From positions 1 to 64,000 of the forward strand of contig JAWQFJ010002821.1 in the NCBI GenBank assembly GCA_034096865.1: a DNA stretch of 64,000 nucleotides. Direction: 5' to 3'. A model generated the notes under the pieces. That model worked only from the letters and a program-made list of their open reading frames with translations, did not search any database and was not told where the DNA came from. Shown in pieces: positions 1-23,539 of this stretch. Every line of letters starts with the position of its first letter. The first letter of the stretch is position 1. The translations under genes and the position numbers were made by a program. This DNA comes from Theodoxus fluviatilis (Eukaryota; Mollusca; Gastropoda; Cycloneritida; Neritidae).

Positions 1-252
1 GGACAGGTCCGCGTGAGGTAGAGGCCTGACGAAAATGTGCACCCTGGTCCTCCAGGTTGGGGGTTCAGCTTAGAGCCAACTACTCTAACTGATAAAACCA
101 AGCTTGTTACAGAAACAGCGACAAAGGAAATCAACACTGATGTGGAAGGAGCGCCTGAGTCCCAGCCCGGGACTTGTATGACTGCCAGCAGTGAAAGCCG
201 TAAGGAAGCTGCTGACACGACCAGGGATGCTTTGAACACAGCGAAAACAAAG

Positions 253-1160
253 ATGAAGATTGGGTTTTGGAACGTACAGACCATGTACGACACCGGCAGA
301 CTTGTGCAGGTGACATCAGAGATGCGCCGCTACAACCTGCATGCATTGGGAATCAGCGAATGCAGATGGACTGGGACTGGCAGCCTGAGGACGAACACGG
401 GTGAGAATGTCTTTTACTCAGGAAGAGATGACGACCAACACCGAGAAGGAGTAGCTGTGATCCTGAGGGGAGTTGAGAAATGCTTGCTAGAATGGAAGCC
501 AGTAAACAGCAGGCTCATAAAAGTCAGACTCAGAGGCAAGCAGGTGAACATCTCACTGCTACAGTGTTATGCACCAACAAATGATGCAGAAGAAGAAGAA
601 AAAGATGAATTTTACGAAATCCTTCAGAGCGAGTTGGAATCTGTGCCAAGCCATGACCTTGTCATCGTAATGGAAGACCTGAATGCCAAAGTAGGAGACA
701 ACAACGAGCACTACACAGGAACTATGGGGAAGCATGGATGTGGAAACATGAACGAAAATGGAGAGAGATTGGCTGACTTCTGCACATTGAACAACCTAGT
801 AATTGGCGGAACCCTTTTTCCACATCGCACCATTCACAAGCTAACGTGGTGCTCACCCAACAACAGAGACCAAAACCAGATTGATCACCTGATGATTAAC
901 GGAATGTGGAGAAGATCACTGCAAGATGTGAAGGTGAGGAGAGGAGCGGACGTAGGAAGCGATCACCACCTGGTTGTAGCAAACATCAAGCTAAAGCTGA
1001 GGAAGGCTGGTGCGAAGACAAAAACATCACAGCGCTTCAACATCGACAAATTGAAGATGCCCCAAATCAGGACAAAGTTCTCCCTAGAAATAAAAAACAA
1101 ATTCCAAGCGCTGCAAGATCTACAAGAGGAAGAGGAAAATACCAGAAACTCAACTGTTGA
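253..1160 (+). pseudogene. LINE AP-endonuclease domain
   Basis: The frame is open from about 37, and the endonuclease proper starts at the ATG at 253 (MKIGFWNVQTM). Recognisable motifs in order are GISECRW, the LLQCYAPTN segment, DLNAKVG (with MED in place of the usual GDFN context), the QIDHLMIN block and a terminal GSDHHLVV. These match the exonuclease/endonuclease/phosphatase fold that nicks target DNA for LINE insertion. The frame continues to 1470, but after about 1160 the conserved reading moves to another frame, so the endonuclease and RT are no longer joined. Confidence 0.8.
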
Positions 1161-3168
1161 CGCTGCATGGAAAAAGATTGAGGAGATCTATACAGAGAGC
1201 AGTCAGTCATGTTTGGGATACAGGACTGAGCAGAAAAAAAGAGTGGATCCAGCAGGAAACATGGACAGCCATCGAGGAGAGACGAAACATCAAGAAGAGA
1301 GTGACAGATGCAAAGTCAGCACGCCTGAAAGAACGATACCAACAGGAATACTCCGAAGCCCACAAGAAATTGAAAAGACTAGCAAGGAAGGACAAAAGGG
1401 AATACATGGAAGAACTTGCTACACAGGCAGAAGAAGCGGCGACCAAAGGAGAGCAGGGAAACCTGTATAAAATTACCAAACAGATAAGCGGTAAGTTCAA
1501 ATCAGCAAGCGCAGGCCCAGTGAAAGATAAACAAGGCAAACTTCTAACAACAGATAAGGAAATTGAAGAAAGGTGGGCAGAACACTTTCAGGAAACACTA
1601 AACAGACCAGATCCTGAAAACATACCAGAAATAGAGGAAGCTGAGGAAGATCTAGACATCAACATAGCGCCACCCACAAAGGAGAAAATAATCAGAGCAA
1701 TTAAGACTAAAAAACAACAAAGCCCCAGGGGGAGATGGCTTGAATGCAGAACTCTTCAAGACTGACCCAGAGACATCAGCAGCAATATTACAACCATTGT
1801 TTGAAGAAAATTGGAAGAAGGAAGAAAAGCCCAGCGACTGGACAAAAGGCATTATCATCAAATTGCCCAAGAAAGGTGCACTGAATGACTGTAACAAATG
1901 GCGGGGTATTACATTACTATCAGAGCCAAGCAAGATCCTCGCCAAAATCATCATACAGATTTCAGACAGCGCGGATGAGAAGCTGAGAAAAGAACAAGCC
2001 GGGTTCAGAAAAAACAAGGGATGCATCGACCAGATCTTTGCACTCAGAAACATCATCGAGCAGTGCACAGAGTGGCAAAGACAACTTTACGTCAACTTTG
2101 TGGATTTTCTGAAAGCGTTTGACAGCGTGCACAGGGCCGGCCTTTGGAAGATTCTCAGCACTATGGAATACCCCCGAAGCTGGTCCAAATGGTGAGGAGT
2201 TTTTACCAGAACTATTCCTGCACAGTCGGAGACAACAACATCAGCTTCCAAGTGAAAACAGGGGTCAGACAGGGTTGTGTAATGTCATCGATTCTGTTCA
2301 ACCTTGCCATCGACTGGGTGATGAGGAACACCACGAAAGATGCCCAGAGAGGCATACGATGGACTCTCTTCACTTCCCTAGACGACCTGGATTTTGCAGA
2401 CGATCTGGCACTGCTATCACAAACACATAAACACATTCAAGAGAAGACCGATCGATTGTGTATGTTTGGAGGCCAAATTGGACTAAGTGTCAGCCAAAAG
2501 AAAACAGAGACTATGCTACTCAACGCCGAAATACCCACCCCAGTGAAGATCCACGGCGCCGACTTACCACAAACAGACCAATTTACCTATCTGGGCAGTA
2601 TCATCCGAAAAGACGGAGGCGCTGAGGAGGACATCAAAAGCAGACTGAACAAAGCCAGAAATGCCATGCGCACCATGAACAACATCTGGAAATCGGCTCA
2701 GTACAGCCCCCGCACAAAGCTGAAACTATACAGAAGCTGTGCGCTGTCTACCCTCATGTATGGGTCGGAATGCTGGTGCATGACGAGGTCGGATGATGCA
2801 AAACTGTCGACATTTCACACCACCTGCCTCAGAAAGATCTTGCGAATCTTCTGGCCCAGAAAAATCTCCAACATCTCCAGCGATGCAACATAGAAGACAT
2901 GGAAACCCTCATAACCAAGAGAAAATGGAGATGGATTGGCCATGTACTGAGGATGGACAACGATTCCATTCCGAAAGTGGCACTCCGATGGACCCCAGAA
3001 GGCAAGAGAAAGCGCGGGAGATCCAGGCAGACTTGGAGACGCACAGTGGAAGGGGAGATAAAAGACCTCAACCACTCCTGGGCGACCCTGGAAAGGCTTG
3101 CAAGCGACCGACAACAGTGGAGAACCTTTGTTGCTGCCCTACACGCCACCCGGCGTAAAAGGCAGTAA
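1157..3168 (+). pseudogene. LINE reverse transcriptase, frameshifted
   Basis: RT homology is spread over successive frames: 1157-1765, 1740-2195, 2144-2893 and 2899-3168. Motif A (KAFDSVHRAGLW) is near 2112-2146, motif B (GVRQGCVMSSILFN) near 2263-2303, and motif C (DFADDLALLS) near 2390-2420. The terminal WRWIGHVLRMD region is near 2928-2958. Breaks lie near 1745, 2150 and 2891. I see no way for the copy to make a full polymerase. Confidence 0.8.
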
Positions 3169-3175
3169 GTAAGTA

Positions 3176-3628
3176 CTTTGCTCGACCAAACTAGCCAATA
3201 GCTCTTTTGGTTTTGGTTTACTACGATAATAATGATTTCCATGCGACGCCAAGATACGAGTGCAAAGCAGTCTTGTTCGCCTGAGGTGCATTGTATCTCT
3301 AGTATGTACCAAAATGCGTGTCTAGTTGTATTCAGTTGGAGAACTGATTTCTCCAATTTTCTATTATCTATCACCGAGATTGTCCATTTGTTTGAACGGT
3401 GTGCATTAAATGTGTCACAGTCAAACCTATTTCATAATCCTTGATGCAATGAATAAATTGTGAAGAACTCTCAGTGGTAACTGTGAAATAACATTTACAA
3501 AAGGATAGATGATGCTCAAAACACCATATTCAAAACACTGACGTTTCACAGTAGCGAAGAAGACCTCCCTCGGCAAATCCATTCAGCTACCCTGATTTTA
3601 TACAGGTCACATGTCAATGTGCTCTGAC
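3176..3628. other. Non-coding stretch after LINE
   Basis: AT-rich single-copy-looking sequence between the LINE 3' end and gene B exon B6. I see no exon, RNA gene or repeat structure here. Confidence 0.4.
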
Positions 3629-15684
<12,056 letters not shown>

Positions 15685-16088
15685 CTGCGGGTCGACTCGA
15701 GTTATGTTCCAGCAATCCCTGGAGACGGGTTTGCTTCCCCGCCCCGAAATGAAGACCACCAACCCAGCCAAATTGGACACCTTCGATTTGCGCTAGTGTT
15801 TTATAGTGCTCCAGCGAAGATTCCAACTGGAAAAGTCCTCACACAAAGCATTCCTTTTCAGCCTTCTCCCTTCACGGTTCATCATTGGAACCATTAGGAC
15901 AGACTTGTTTGTTTGAGTATCTGGCTGATGATGTCAAAGCGCTTGTTTTCACATTTACCTCACAGATCACATCTGAAAGTCATTTATCATGCAGCAGTCA
16001 CATCCTTAGTCTTACATTCGTGTTAACTCAGTTTGATTGTGATATATTTCTACATTACAACACAACAGCAAAAAATCTTCTATACATC

Positions 16089-16098
16089 TGTAGTTTGG

Positions 16099-16146
<48 letters not shown>

Positions 16147-17782
16147 ATCCTGTACGCTTCCAACCTGGCCCCAGCAGGCTGTTACCACCTTCTTCCATGT
16201 AAAGACAATGCTTCCCAGAGTCACCCCACTGTGCAGGTTGTGGGTCGGCCTCCCTTATCTTTAGGGGTCAGACCTCTAGGTCGCCGGCTCTCAGGCCGTC
16301 ACCACATAAACTTCCTCCACCATTGTTCTGTTGATCTTAATTAGAATATAGTACTTTGTTAGATACGGGCTTGCCAGCTGGGACCAACTTTGAGGGGATC
16401 ACATGTTGTTATGGTTTTAGAGCGGGGCTCAATGCATGCTTAGGGGACGAGATGTGGTTGGATAGCGGCAGACCGGATGGGGGAGTCCCGCAGACCAGAT
16501 GGGTGAGTCTGGCAGACTCCATCGGTCTCCAAGCTTTGCAGGCCTAATAAAACGGTCATGCTATTTACCGAAATGGCGCTAATGGCGCTAATGGCGCTAA
16601 TGCCGCTAATGTCTTACCGAAATGGCGCTAATGGCGCTAATGGCGCTAATGTCTTACCGAAATGGCGCTAATGGCGCTAATGTCTTCGAAATGGCTTAGA
16701 AATGAGCATATATATCGTTATCCCCTTCTTGAATATGATGTATTTAAGCTATTCTAACTATATTTGACCAAGTTACGTTAGAAACAGCAACACTTTGAAA
16801 CAGACATGCGGTCGACCGCCATTTCGATCGATTTACCGAAGTGGCGCTAATGGCGCTAATGTCTTCGAAATGGCTGAGAAATGAGTATATATATATCGTT
16901 ATTCTCTTCTTGAATAATGGCGCTAATGTCCGGTCATGCTCTTCGGTCTCCCCCTATTCCACCACCTCTTCTCTCTAAAGAGGATAAATATATACAAACG
17001 CATGTCACCCTAAAGCGGAAGAAAACTTCCCACGCTCTCTGAGACTCCCGCTCAGGACAGAGGGATTCCAGAATAAACAAATGACCCCTGTGGCCAGGGG
17101 AGTGAGATGGACAGATAGACAGGGATCTCTTGGAGTGGACGCCTCACAACAACACGTCCAGCAAGGATGACAGCAGAGTCAAACTAGCGACGCAGGGTCG
17201 CCAGACAGATTCCAGGATAAACGACCGCATGTCTGTTTCAAAATGTTGCTGTTTCTAACGTAATTTGGTCAAATATAGTTAGAATAGCTTAAAGTTAAAT
17301 ACATCATATTCAAGAAGGGGATATCGATATATATATATGCTCATTTCTAAGCCATTTCGAAGACATTAGCGCCATTAGCGCCATTTCGGTAAGACATTAG
17401 CGCCATTAGCGCCATTTCGGTAAGACATTAGCGCCATTAGCGCCATTAGCGCCATTTCGGTAAGACATTAGCGCCATTATCGCCATTAGCGCCATTAGCG
17501 CCATTTCGGTAAGACATTAGCGCCATTAGCGCCATTAGCGCCATTTCGGTAAGACATTAGCGCCATTAGCGCCATTAGCGCCATTTCGGTAAGACATTAG
17601 CGCCATTAGCGCCATTTCGGTAAGACATTAGCGCCATTAGCGCCATTAGCGTCATTTCGGTAAATCGATCGAAATGGCGGTCGACCGCATGTTTGTTTCA
17701 AAATGTTGCTGTTTCTAACGTAATTTGCGCAAATATAGTTAGAATAGCTTAAAGTTAAATACATCATATTCAAGAAGGGGAT

Positions 17783-17850
<68 letters not shown>

Positions 17851-18289
17851 TCATTTCTAAGCCATTTCGAAGACATTAGCGCCATTAGCGCCATTTCGGT
17901 AAGACATTAGCGCCATTTCGGTAAGACATTAGCGCCATTAGCGCCATTAGCGCCATTAGCGCCATTTCGGTAAGACATTAGCGCCATTAGCGCCATTTCG
18001 GTAAGACATTAGCGCCATTAGCGCCATTAGCGCCATTAGCGCCATTAGCGCCATTAGCGCCATTAGCGCCATTAGCGCCATTAGCGCCATTTCGGTAAAT
18101 AGCATGACCCCTAATAAAACATGGACTGAAAGAATTGAGTTTTGTCCTGCTAATGGAGTAGAGAGGTGCGGAGCCTCTCTATAGCTTCAGCCTGCGCCAT
18201 GCCACGCAACAATTGACAGCACTCTGCCAGTCTGAACTTGGCCCCATATCTCCATACGGATGAACACCACCACCATCCACCCTATTACA
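16089..18289 (+). mobile_element. Solo LTR interrupted by a foldback element
   Basis: Starts TGTAG and ends TTACA, and is flanked by CATC at 16085-16088 and 18290-18293, a 4-bp target duplication. Without the insert it is about 634 bp. It has a (CT)n run near its 5' end and a CTAATAAAAC polyadenylation motif, where the foldback element has landed. No internal region is attached, which fits LTR-LTR recombination. Confidence 0.65.
16554..18109. mobile_element. Foldback element with 9-bp-satellite inverted repeats
   Basis: Ends are inverted (GGTCATGCTATTTACCG at the left, its complement at the right). CCTAATAAAAC is duplicated at 16543-16553 and 18110-18120. The left arm is a tandem array of GGCGCTAAT, the right arm the complement ATTAGCGCC, with spacers such as GTCTTACCGAA. 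A second inverted segment (GAAATGGCTTAGAAATGAG... to GCGGTCGACCGCC) is nested inside. The middle (about 16940-17225) looks non-coding. An (AT)n run lies at 17788-17848. Confidence 0.8.
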
Positions 18290-18293
18290 CATC

Positions 18294-18995
18294 TTTGTTA
18301 GGACTTGCAATGTCTTGCAAAGTGATGTGCAAATAAAAGCTCTAATTTCTTGAGGACTCGTCTTCTGACTCAAGCTGAATTCGAGCACTAAACTCGTGTG
18401 AAGATTCTCACACAGAGTCAAAGATCCTCTTTAAGCACAGCTAGTGACAAAGTTACACATGTTATTTCATGGCAAATGAGAACAACCATCCACACTTACA
18501 AAACGAGTATTGAAGAGTTAGCGTTTAGATATAAATCTGCATAACGAACAAAACTTGCCATGGTGCGAGCGAAAAAATGAAGTGGTGTGTTCGTGAGCGT
18601 GTATATGTATATGCATGTCTTGCATGACTTTGTGCGTGTATACATCCACGCGTGCTAGTACCCAGGGGTAAAATCGCATGCCTGTCAGGGCAGTGATGGC
18701 CCACTGTTATGCGATTAACCCTTAATACAGTCGTAAGTAAGCCAGCTTCAGGTTGGAATACTCCCCAGGAAGGGGAGCTGGTGCTGGTATCTGACTATAG
18801 TCGTCTCGCATGCTGCAGTGTTTGTCGCCAGATGCAGCAAAGGACTGATCAAATAGCCCCACAGTAAGAAGGTAAAGTGTAAAGCTCTTGTTGAATGAGG
18901 TGTGCGTTACAAATTGCTGCATTAAACCTCCAACATAACCTTTACAATTATGCATGTATATGAGTGTGCATACACGTGGTTCCGTCAGCGTTTGT
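18294..18995. other. Intergenic/intronic, nothing recognised
   Basis: No exon with conserved domain, RNA gene or repeat array seen. Confidence 0.3.
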
Positions 18996-19038
18996 GTGTG
19001 TGTGTGTGCATGTGTGTTTGTTGTGTGTGTTGTGTGTG

Positions 19039-19108
<70 letters not shown>

Positions 19109-19311
19109 GGGGGGGGGGGGATTGATTGATTTATTTATTCTTTATTTGCAGCCGACGATCCACTAGTATAGAAAGTTACGCAATTGCAAACAAATTTGAA
19201 ATATGGTACATCCTTTAGGTGAGTTTACAACCAGTGTGGTTAAAATCCACGGCTAAACTATATATTTACTATGATGCCCCAGTGAATTAGAAATGAATGC
19301 AGTATGTACAT

Positions 19312-19374
<63 letters not shown>

Positions 19375-19483
19375 TGTGTATATGAACGTGTGCATTTGTT
19401 TCTGTGCATGCGTGCTTGAATGTGTGAGTGTGCGTGCGTGCATGCATGCGCGCGCGAGGGCGTGTATGTATGTGAGATAGAGT

Positions 19484-19523
<40 letters not shown>

Positions 19524-19603
19524 GTGTGTTAGAGTGTGTGTGTATTTGTGTGTGTGTGCATATATGTATGCTTGTGTGCGTATATGTATGTGTGTGTGTA
19601 TAC

Positions 19604-19639
<36 letters not shown>

Positions 19640-19640
19640 G
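18995..19640. repeat. (GT)n and (GA)n microsatellites
   Basis: GT tract then GA tract (19042-19103) and poly-G, a second GA tract at about 19316-19372, and GT tracts at 19485-19520 and 19605-19637. Confidence 0.9.
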
Positions 19641-19779
19641 GGGAAAACATGGGCAGTAATAGAACACGACTCACATATAATTTTTCATACCTCCTCGTTT
19701 CTTTCTTAAATTTTAGTTTACCTGGGACTATGAATGACTTTTGCATTTATCTATTAGATTTTATTCTAAAATTGCGGTT

Positions 19780-20090
19780 AAGCTAACATGGCGGGTCGGC
19801 CTGAACTTTTTTCTTTTACTTTCTTTTCTTTCTGTTTACAAGAGGCAAGATTGATTATAAGCCAAGCTTTCTTTCAATGAAAACCTTTTTTGAAACTTAT
19901 ATAGTGGATTCCCTGGGTGCTTATGGGACAGGGAAGAAGGGTAAACACGTAGTTCGCTATTTACCGTTAATTTGTTTTTTTCTTTTCTTTGCAAAATCGA
20001 AAAAAAATTAGGGTCGGCAGAAAAAGCAGAGTCGGTCGGATTACCGTAACCACAACTCTTTTGTGCGTGGCCAAATCAGTAAAAATCCAA
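19780..20090 (+). repeat. Interspersed repeat, copy also at 59.56 kb
   Basis: Shares GTCGGCCTGAAC, a TGGATT...GTGC block near 19906 and AGGGTCGGCA near 20010 with sequence around 59570-59850. Probably a SINE-like family; boundaries unclear. Confidence 0.4.
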
Positions 20091-20279
20091 GAAAAAAGGG
20101 GTAATGAAAGAAATCTAATGTCTCATAGATGTTACACTATGCATTTCTGTAAGTGTCTCGAAATAAAGTAACAAAGTAGAGGCATATGGCTTTCATATGT
20201 GATATTATGAACACACGTCTACGTGTCTAAAGACAGTAAAATGGGGGAGGGGGGGGGGGGGGGGGGCAAATTACTCATT

Positions 20280-21514
20280 GAAAATTAAAGCAGCAACAAA
20301 TGCAAACAACAGTCATAAAGCTACGGGGGGAAAATCGACGAAAACATACATTTTTAGAGGTCAAAGTAATTCTTGCTTCAGTTACCCCTCACTTAGTGTT
20401 GTAGCTCCACAGAACCCAATAGTACTGTAGGAGGATCAGAATAGGATATAAGAGACCTGTCCAGAATATCTGTAGTTCAACTACTGTCTCTTATCTGTTC
20501 CCATCCTTGTTGTGTGGATTGTAACTGCAGAGATATGTGAGAAGGCGTGTTTCTTTCACTGTTGCTGCCTTAGAGATATATGTTGTTCACGCTGACTCAG
20601 GTTCTCATCTGGCACTATCCCTGTCTTCGACTTCTATTGCGGTACTTGAGAGCACATCGAATTTTACAGTTTATTCATGTAATGTACCATGTACTGTCTG
20701 TAATATTGAGTATAACCCTAGTGTTTATCCTTATCAATCATCTCAAATATGGCAACCTGCACTCCATGAGTTGTAAACGGTAATATTCAAAGAAAACGAT
20801 GAATAAGTACCTGATTTAATTGGCGCCGTAAATATTTCACTGGCCATTCATTTATACACGAATCACTTTTGGAATTCATTCATTGGCGCAGAATGTACTT
20901 TGACGCACACACTTTCCAATGGAGTGAAGTTTGTCATATGGGACTGTTGATTTAAGACTCAAACAGTTGTTAGAACATGTTATGTCAGCACAATTTTGCC
21001 TTCGCTGGGAACCACAGGTCCCAACTTTAAGTTAGAAATTCCGTCTGCTCTCGCGGAAGTCCGCGCAGAGGCTATTAAAGCCAGGGCAGGACGCAGGCCA
21101 CAGGGAGGTCATCCCAGCAGGCAGTAGCCATGTCCTGCGCTGCCTGTTATCATAAATAAAGACGGAGAAATTTGATGCCACGTCTTCTCGTCTACTGATT
21201 TCTTGATTTCTTGGAGGGAGTGAAGGGAGAGAGACACGTACACCGTCTCTACACTCCCTGCCTGTTCGAGCCATGCCACACTCCAGCCACACAGCACCAT
21301 GCTTCAGTGGGAAGCGTTTTGACGATACGATCTTGCAAAATATATTACCCCTCGTCACAAAATGAGACACTCAGTGCCTTTTGCAGATTTTTTATTTACA
21401 TGACCTAATAGTAGAGATATTAAAATCAGAGGGAAATGGGTGGGAAATGCTTGACTAAATACTGTCGTACCCAAGAACGTCATTTTGAAGAAAACGCCCG
21501 TTAAGAATGGAATA
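20280..21514. other. Mostly featureless intergenic/intronic sequence
   Basis: Poly-G at about 20248-20267. At about 21040-21300 there is a TATTAAA motif, then AATAAAG and a GC-rich stretch that could be an old LTR; I cannot confirm it. No exons recognised. Confidence 0.3.
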
Positions 21515-21536
21515 CCATTCTACATCTTTTGCTAGG

Positions 21537-22798
21537 TGTGACGTTGCTCCTCCTGTGTTCTGGAAAAACACTGGTTCGGTGCTACATGCACTTGTCTAGG
21601 GGATTAATTCTTGTGGAGGAGAAACTCAACAGGTTAATTTTCCTTTCAAACTCATGCAATGACGCAAGAGGACACAAGATGATAATTAAGAGGAAACTTT
21701 AATGATTCTGGAAGTGATTCAAAATAATGATTGGTAAATCAATTTGCATGCATGAAACTCCTTTGTTCAATCCTAATTTTAGCCAGCCAGCCTTTTTCAT
21801 AAAATGGTAAAACTTATCTGAGTTCACTGAGTCCGTTCTGTGGAGGAATGATGAAGGGTGTCAGGGCGGCGAGACCCTGTAGTTGCACTGGCAGAGGGGG
21901 TCAGGGCAGTTGACCCGGTGGCTGCTCCAGAAGGGGGTTGTTTTTGGAGTGTCGAAGGGGGTGTCGACAGAGGCATTTGGCGGGTCCTGCAGAGTTGAGG
22001 GTTGAATCAGCCTCGTCTCTCCTCACGTCCGTTCTGGTGGCGGGGTCAGGGTCATCTCCGCTTCGGTTGCAGCTTGTTAGCGAGCTGCTGCCCGCATCTG
22101 CTCCATCCAGGGGGGCTGGAGGCGGTGGGTTGAAGGAGGGTGGGGAGGGGAACCATTCCCTGTCCTCCCTTAGGTCAGACTGGCCTTAACTGATACCATG
22201 ATTGTATTCTCTCGCTCCCAGCAGAGGGGCAAACACCCAGTCCCCAAACACGCCCGTCCCCAAACACGCCAGTCCCCAAACACGCCAGTTCCCAAACACG
22301 CCAGTTCCACTAGCAGACTGCTGTCTGTATTTATCCCCTGCTCCCATGTCTCCATTGAGAGTCTCAGAGACTCACCAATGGGAAGAAGGGGATGTTTGGC
22401 GCCTGCTGACTAAGCACTTTTCTACCGCCCAAACTCTTAAAAGTTCACTACTCTGGGCCAATGGGAAAGAAGAGAAAATTGGCGCATTTTCGACCCACTG
22501 TGTTCAAAGTCTCCCACAGTCAGCACAAATTCTCTGGGCTCAAAGCTTGGCGCCCAAACTGGAAACCGGTTCACTGTTTCCACAAGACTTCACCACAGTA
22601 ATCTCTTTTCAAGGCATGGCTGGTTGCTTAACATACTACATTTATTTGAGGTCTGGCTGGCTTCTATATCATTAAGTATTCCTTACTTAAAACATGCATA
22701 AACACACAATTCATAGTGGTAGTGGTGTGATGCTTCAGTCTTAAAAACACGCTTAAATCATTAAAGCAATAAAGAGGGTAAAACATGAATCTGTCACA
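21537..22798 (-). repeat. 3' LTR of the non-autonomous element
   Basis: Same length as the 5' LTR and about 99.6 percent identical by eye. A 22-bp direct repeat (21515-21536) flanks it and recurs at 27455-27476 after the other LTR. Confidence 0.9.
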
Positions 22799-23326
22799 CT
22801 CCCCCACCCTTCAAAGTGAAATTTTCTTACTGAGTTTAACAAGAAAATTTCAAAACATAGACTCAAATGAGAAGAACTATTCATAACTCTATTCATGTGA
22901 CAGCACATCAGATAGTCACGTTATCACTTCCTAGAACATATGCCACTCATACAAAAGCTTTGGGAGAGACAAGTCTCCACTCAAAAGCAAAATTCTTAGC
23001 ACTTGGTCGTGCCTCAGTCAGTTGACACATGAAAGAAAACGTTTGGGGGGAGTTAAACTCCTCATCAGCATAACAAGCATCTCATAACAGAGACAAACCA
23101 TCTTTCTATGTCGCAGCGAGACTCAAAACCAATTCGCTTTCAGCAAAGCCACTCAACATAAAACATCTCAAAATTCTGGTAAACAGTTCACCACATTGAC
23201 AACCAACTAAAACGTTCTCACTGCAAACTCTACAGGGGTGTAAGTCAACAGAAATCAAGAGAACAAAAGGGGTTCCTACTCCTCTCTAACATCTGGAATT
23301 TACAAAAGATATCGCCTGTCTGACAA

Positions 23327-23408
23327 TCTTCCTATTCATTCGCCTCTTACGAATCGCGTAGGGGACGCGGTGGGACAATTCTTAAACAACCCCGTACCCA
23401 CAGGGGGA
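23327..23408 (-). repeat. SINE-like core, minus copy
   Basis: On the minus strand it reads CCCCCTGTGGGT... and CGATTCGTAAGAGGCGAA, matching the core of copies at 29.33, 54.36 and 60.07 kb. It lies inside the LTR element interior. Confidence 0.5.
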
Positions 23409-23539
23409 TTACCTGCACATCAATGAGCTATACTCTGCTCAACATGATACCATTGACAAAAATCACACAACTAGAATGCATCTCTTCTCCCAACAACAGC
23501 GCGGGTGTCTGTTCAACGACCACAGCTCATAGAGAAACA

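Larger units (their letters stand above)
1..3175 (+). mobile_element. RTE/CFDP2-type LINE, decayed, 5' end outside window
   Basis: A non-LTR retrotransposon reads left to right with an AP-endonuclease domain followed by a reverse transcriptase. The endonuclease resembles craniofacial development protein 2-like (Bov-B/RTE) proteins. The copy ends at a short TAAG repeat near 3164-3175, as RTE elements often do. Coding is broken across at least four frames, so it is not autonomous. It lies downstream of the last visible gene B exon (3629-3781), so it sits in an intron or 3' flank of that gene. The clade is assigned from motifs only. Confidence 0.85.

Noticed and set aside
15690..15702. GTCGACTCGAG, which looks like a cloning linker (SalI-XhoI)
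   Set aside because: The flanks read naturally into exon B0 and no vector sequence is present; an 11-bp coincidence is likely.
18722..18955. Minus-strand frame of 77 codons considered as a missing TRIM or gene B exon
   Set aside because: The end lacks a usable donor, the only acceptor-like site gives phase 2, and TRIM exon 4 ends in phase 0.
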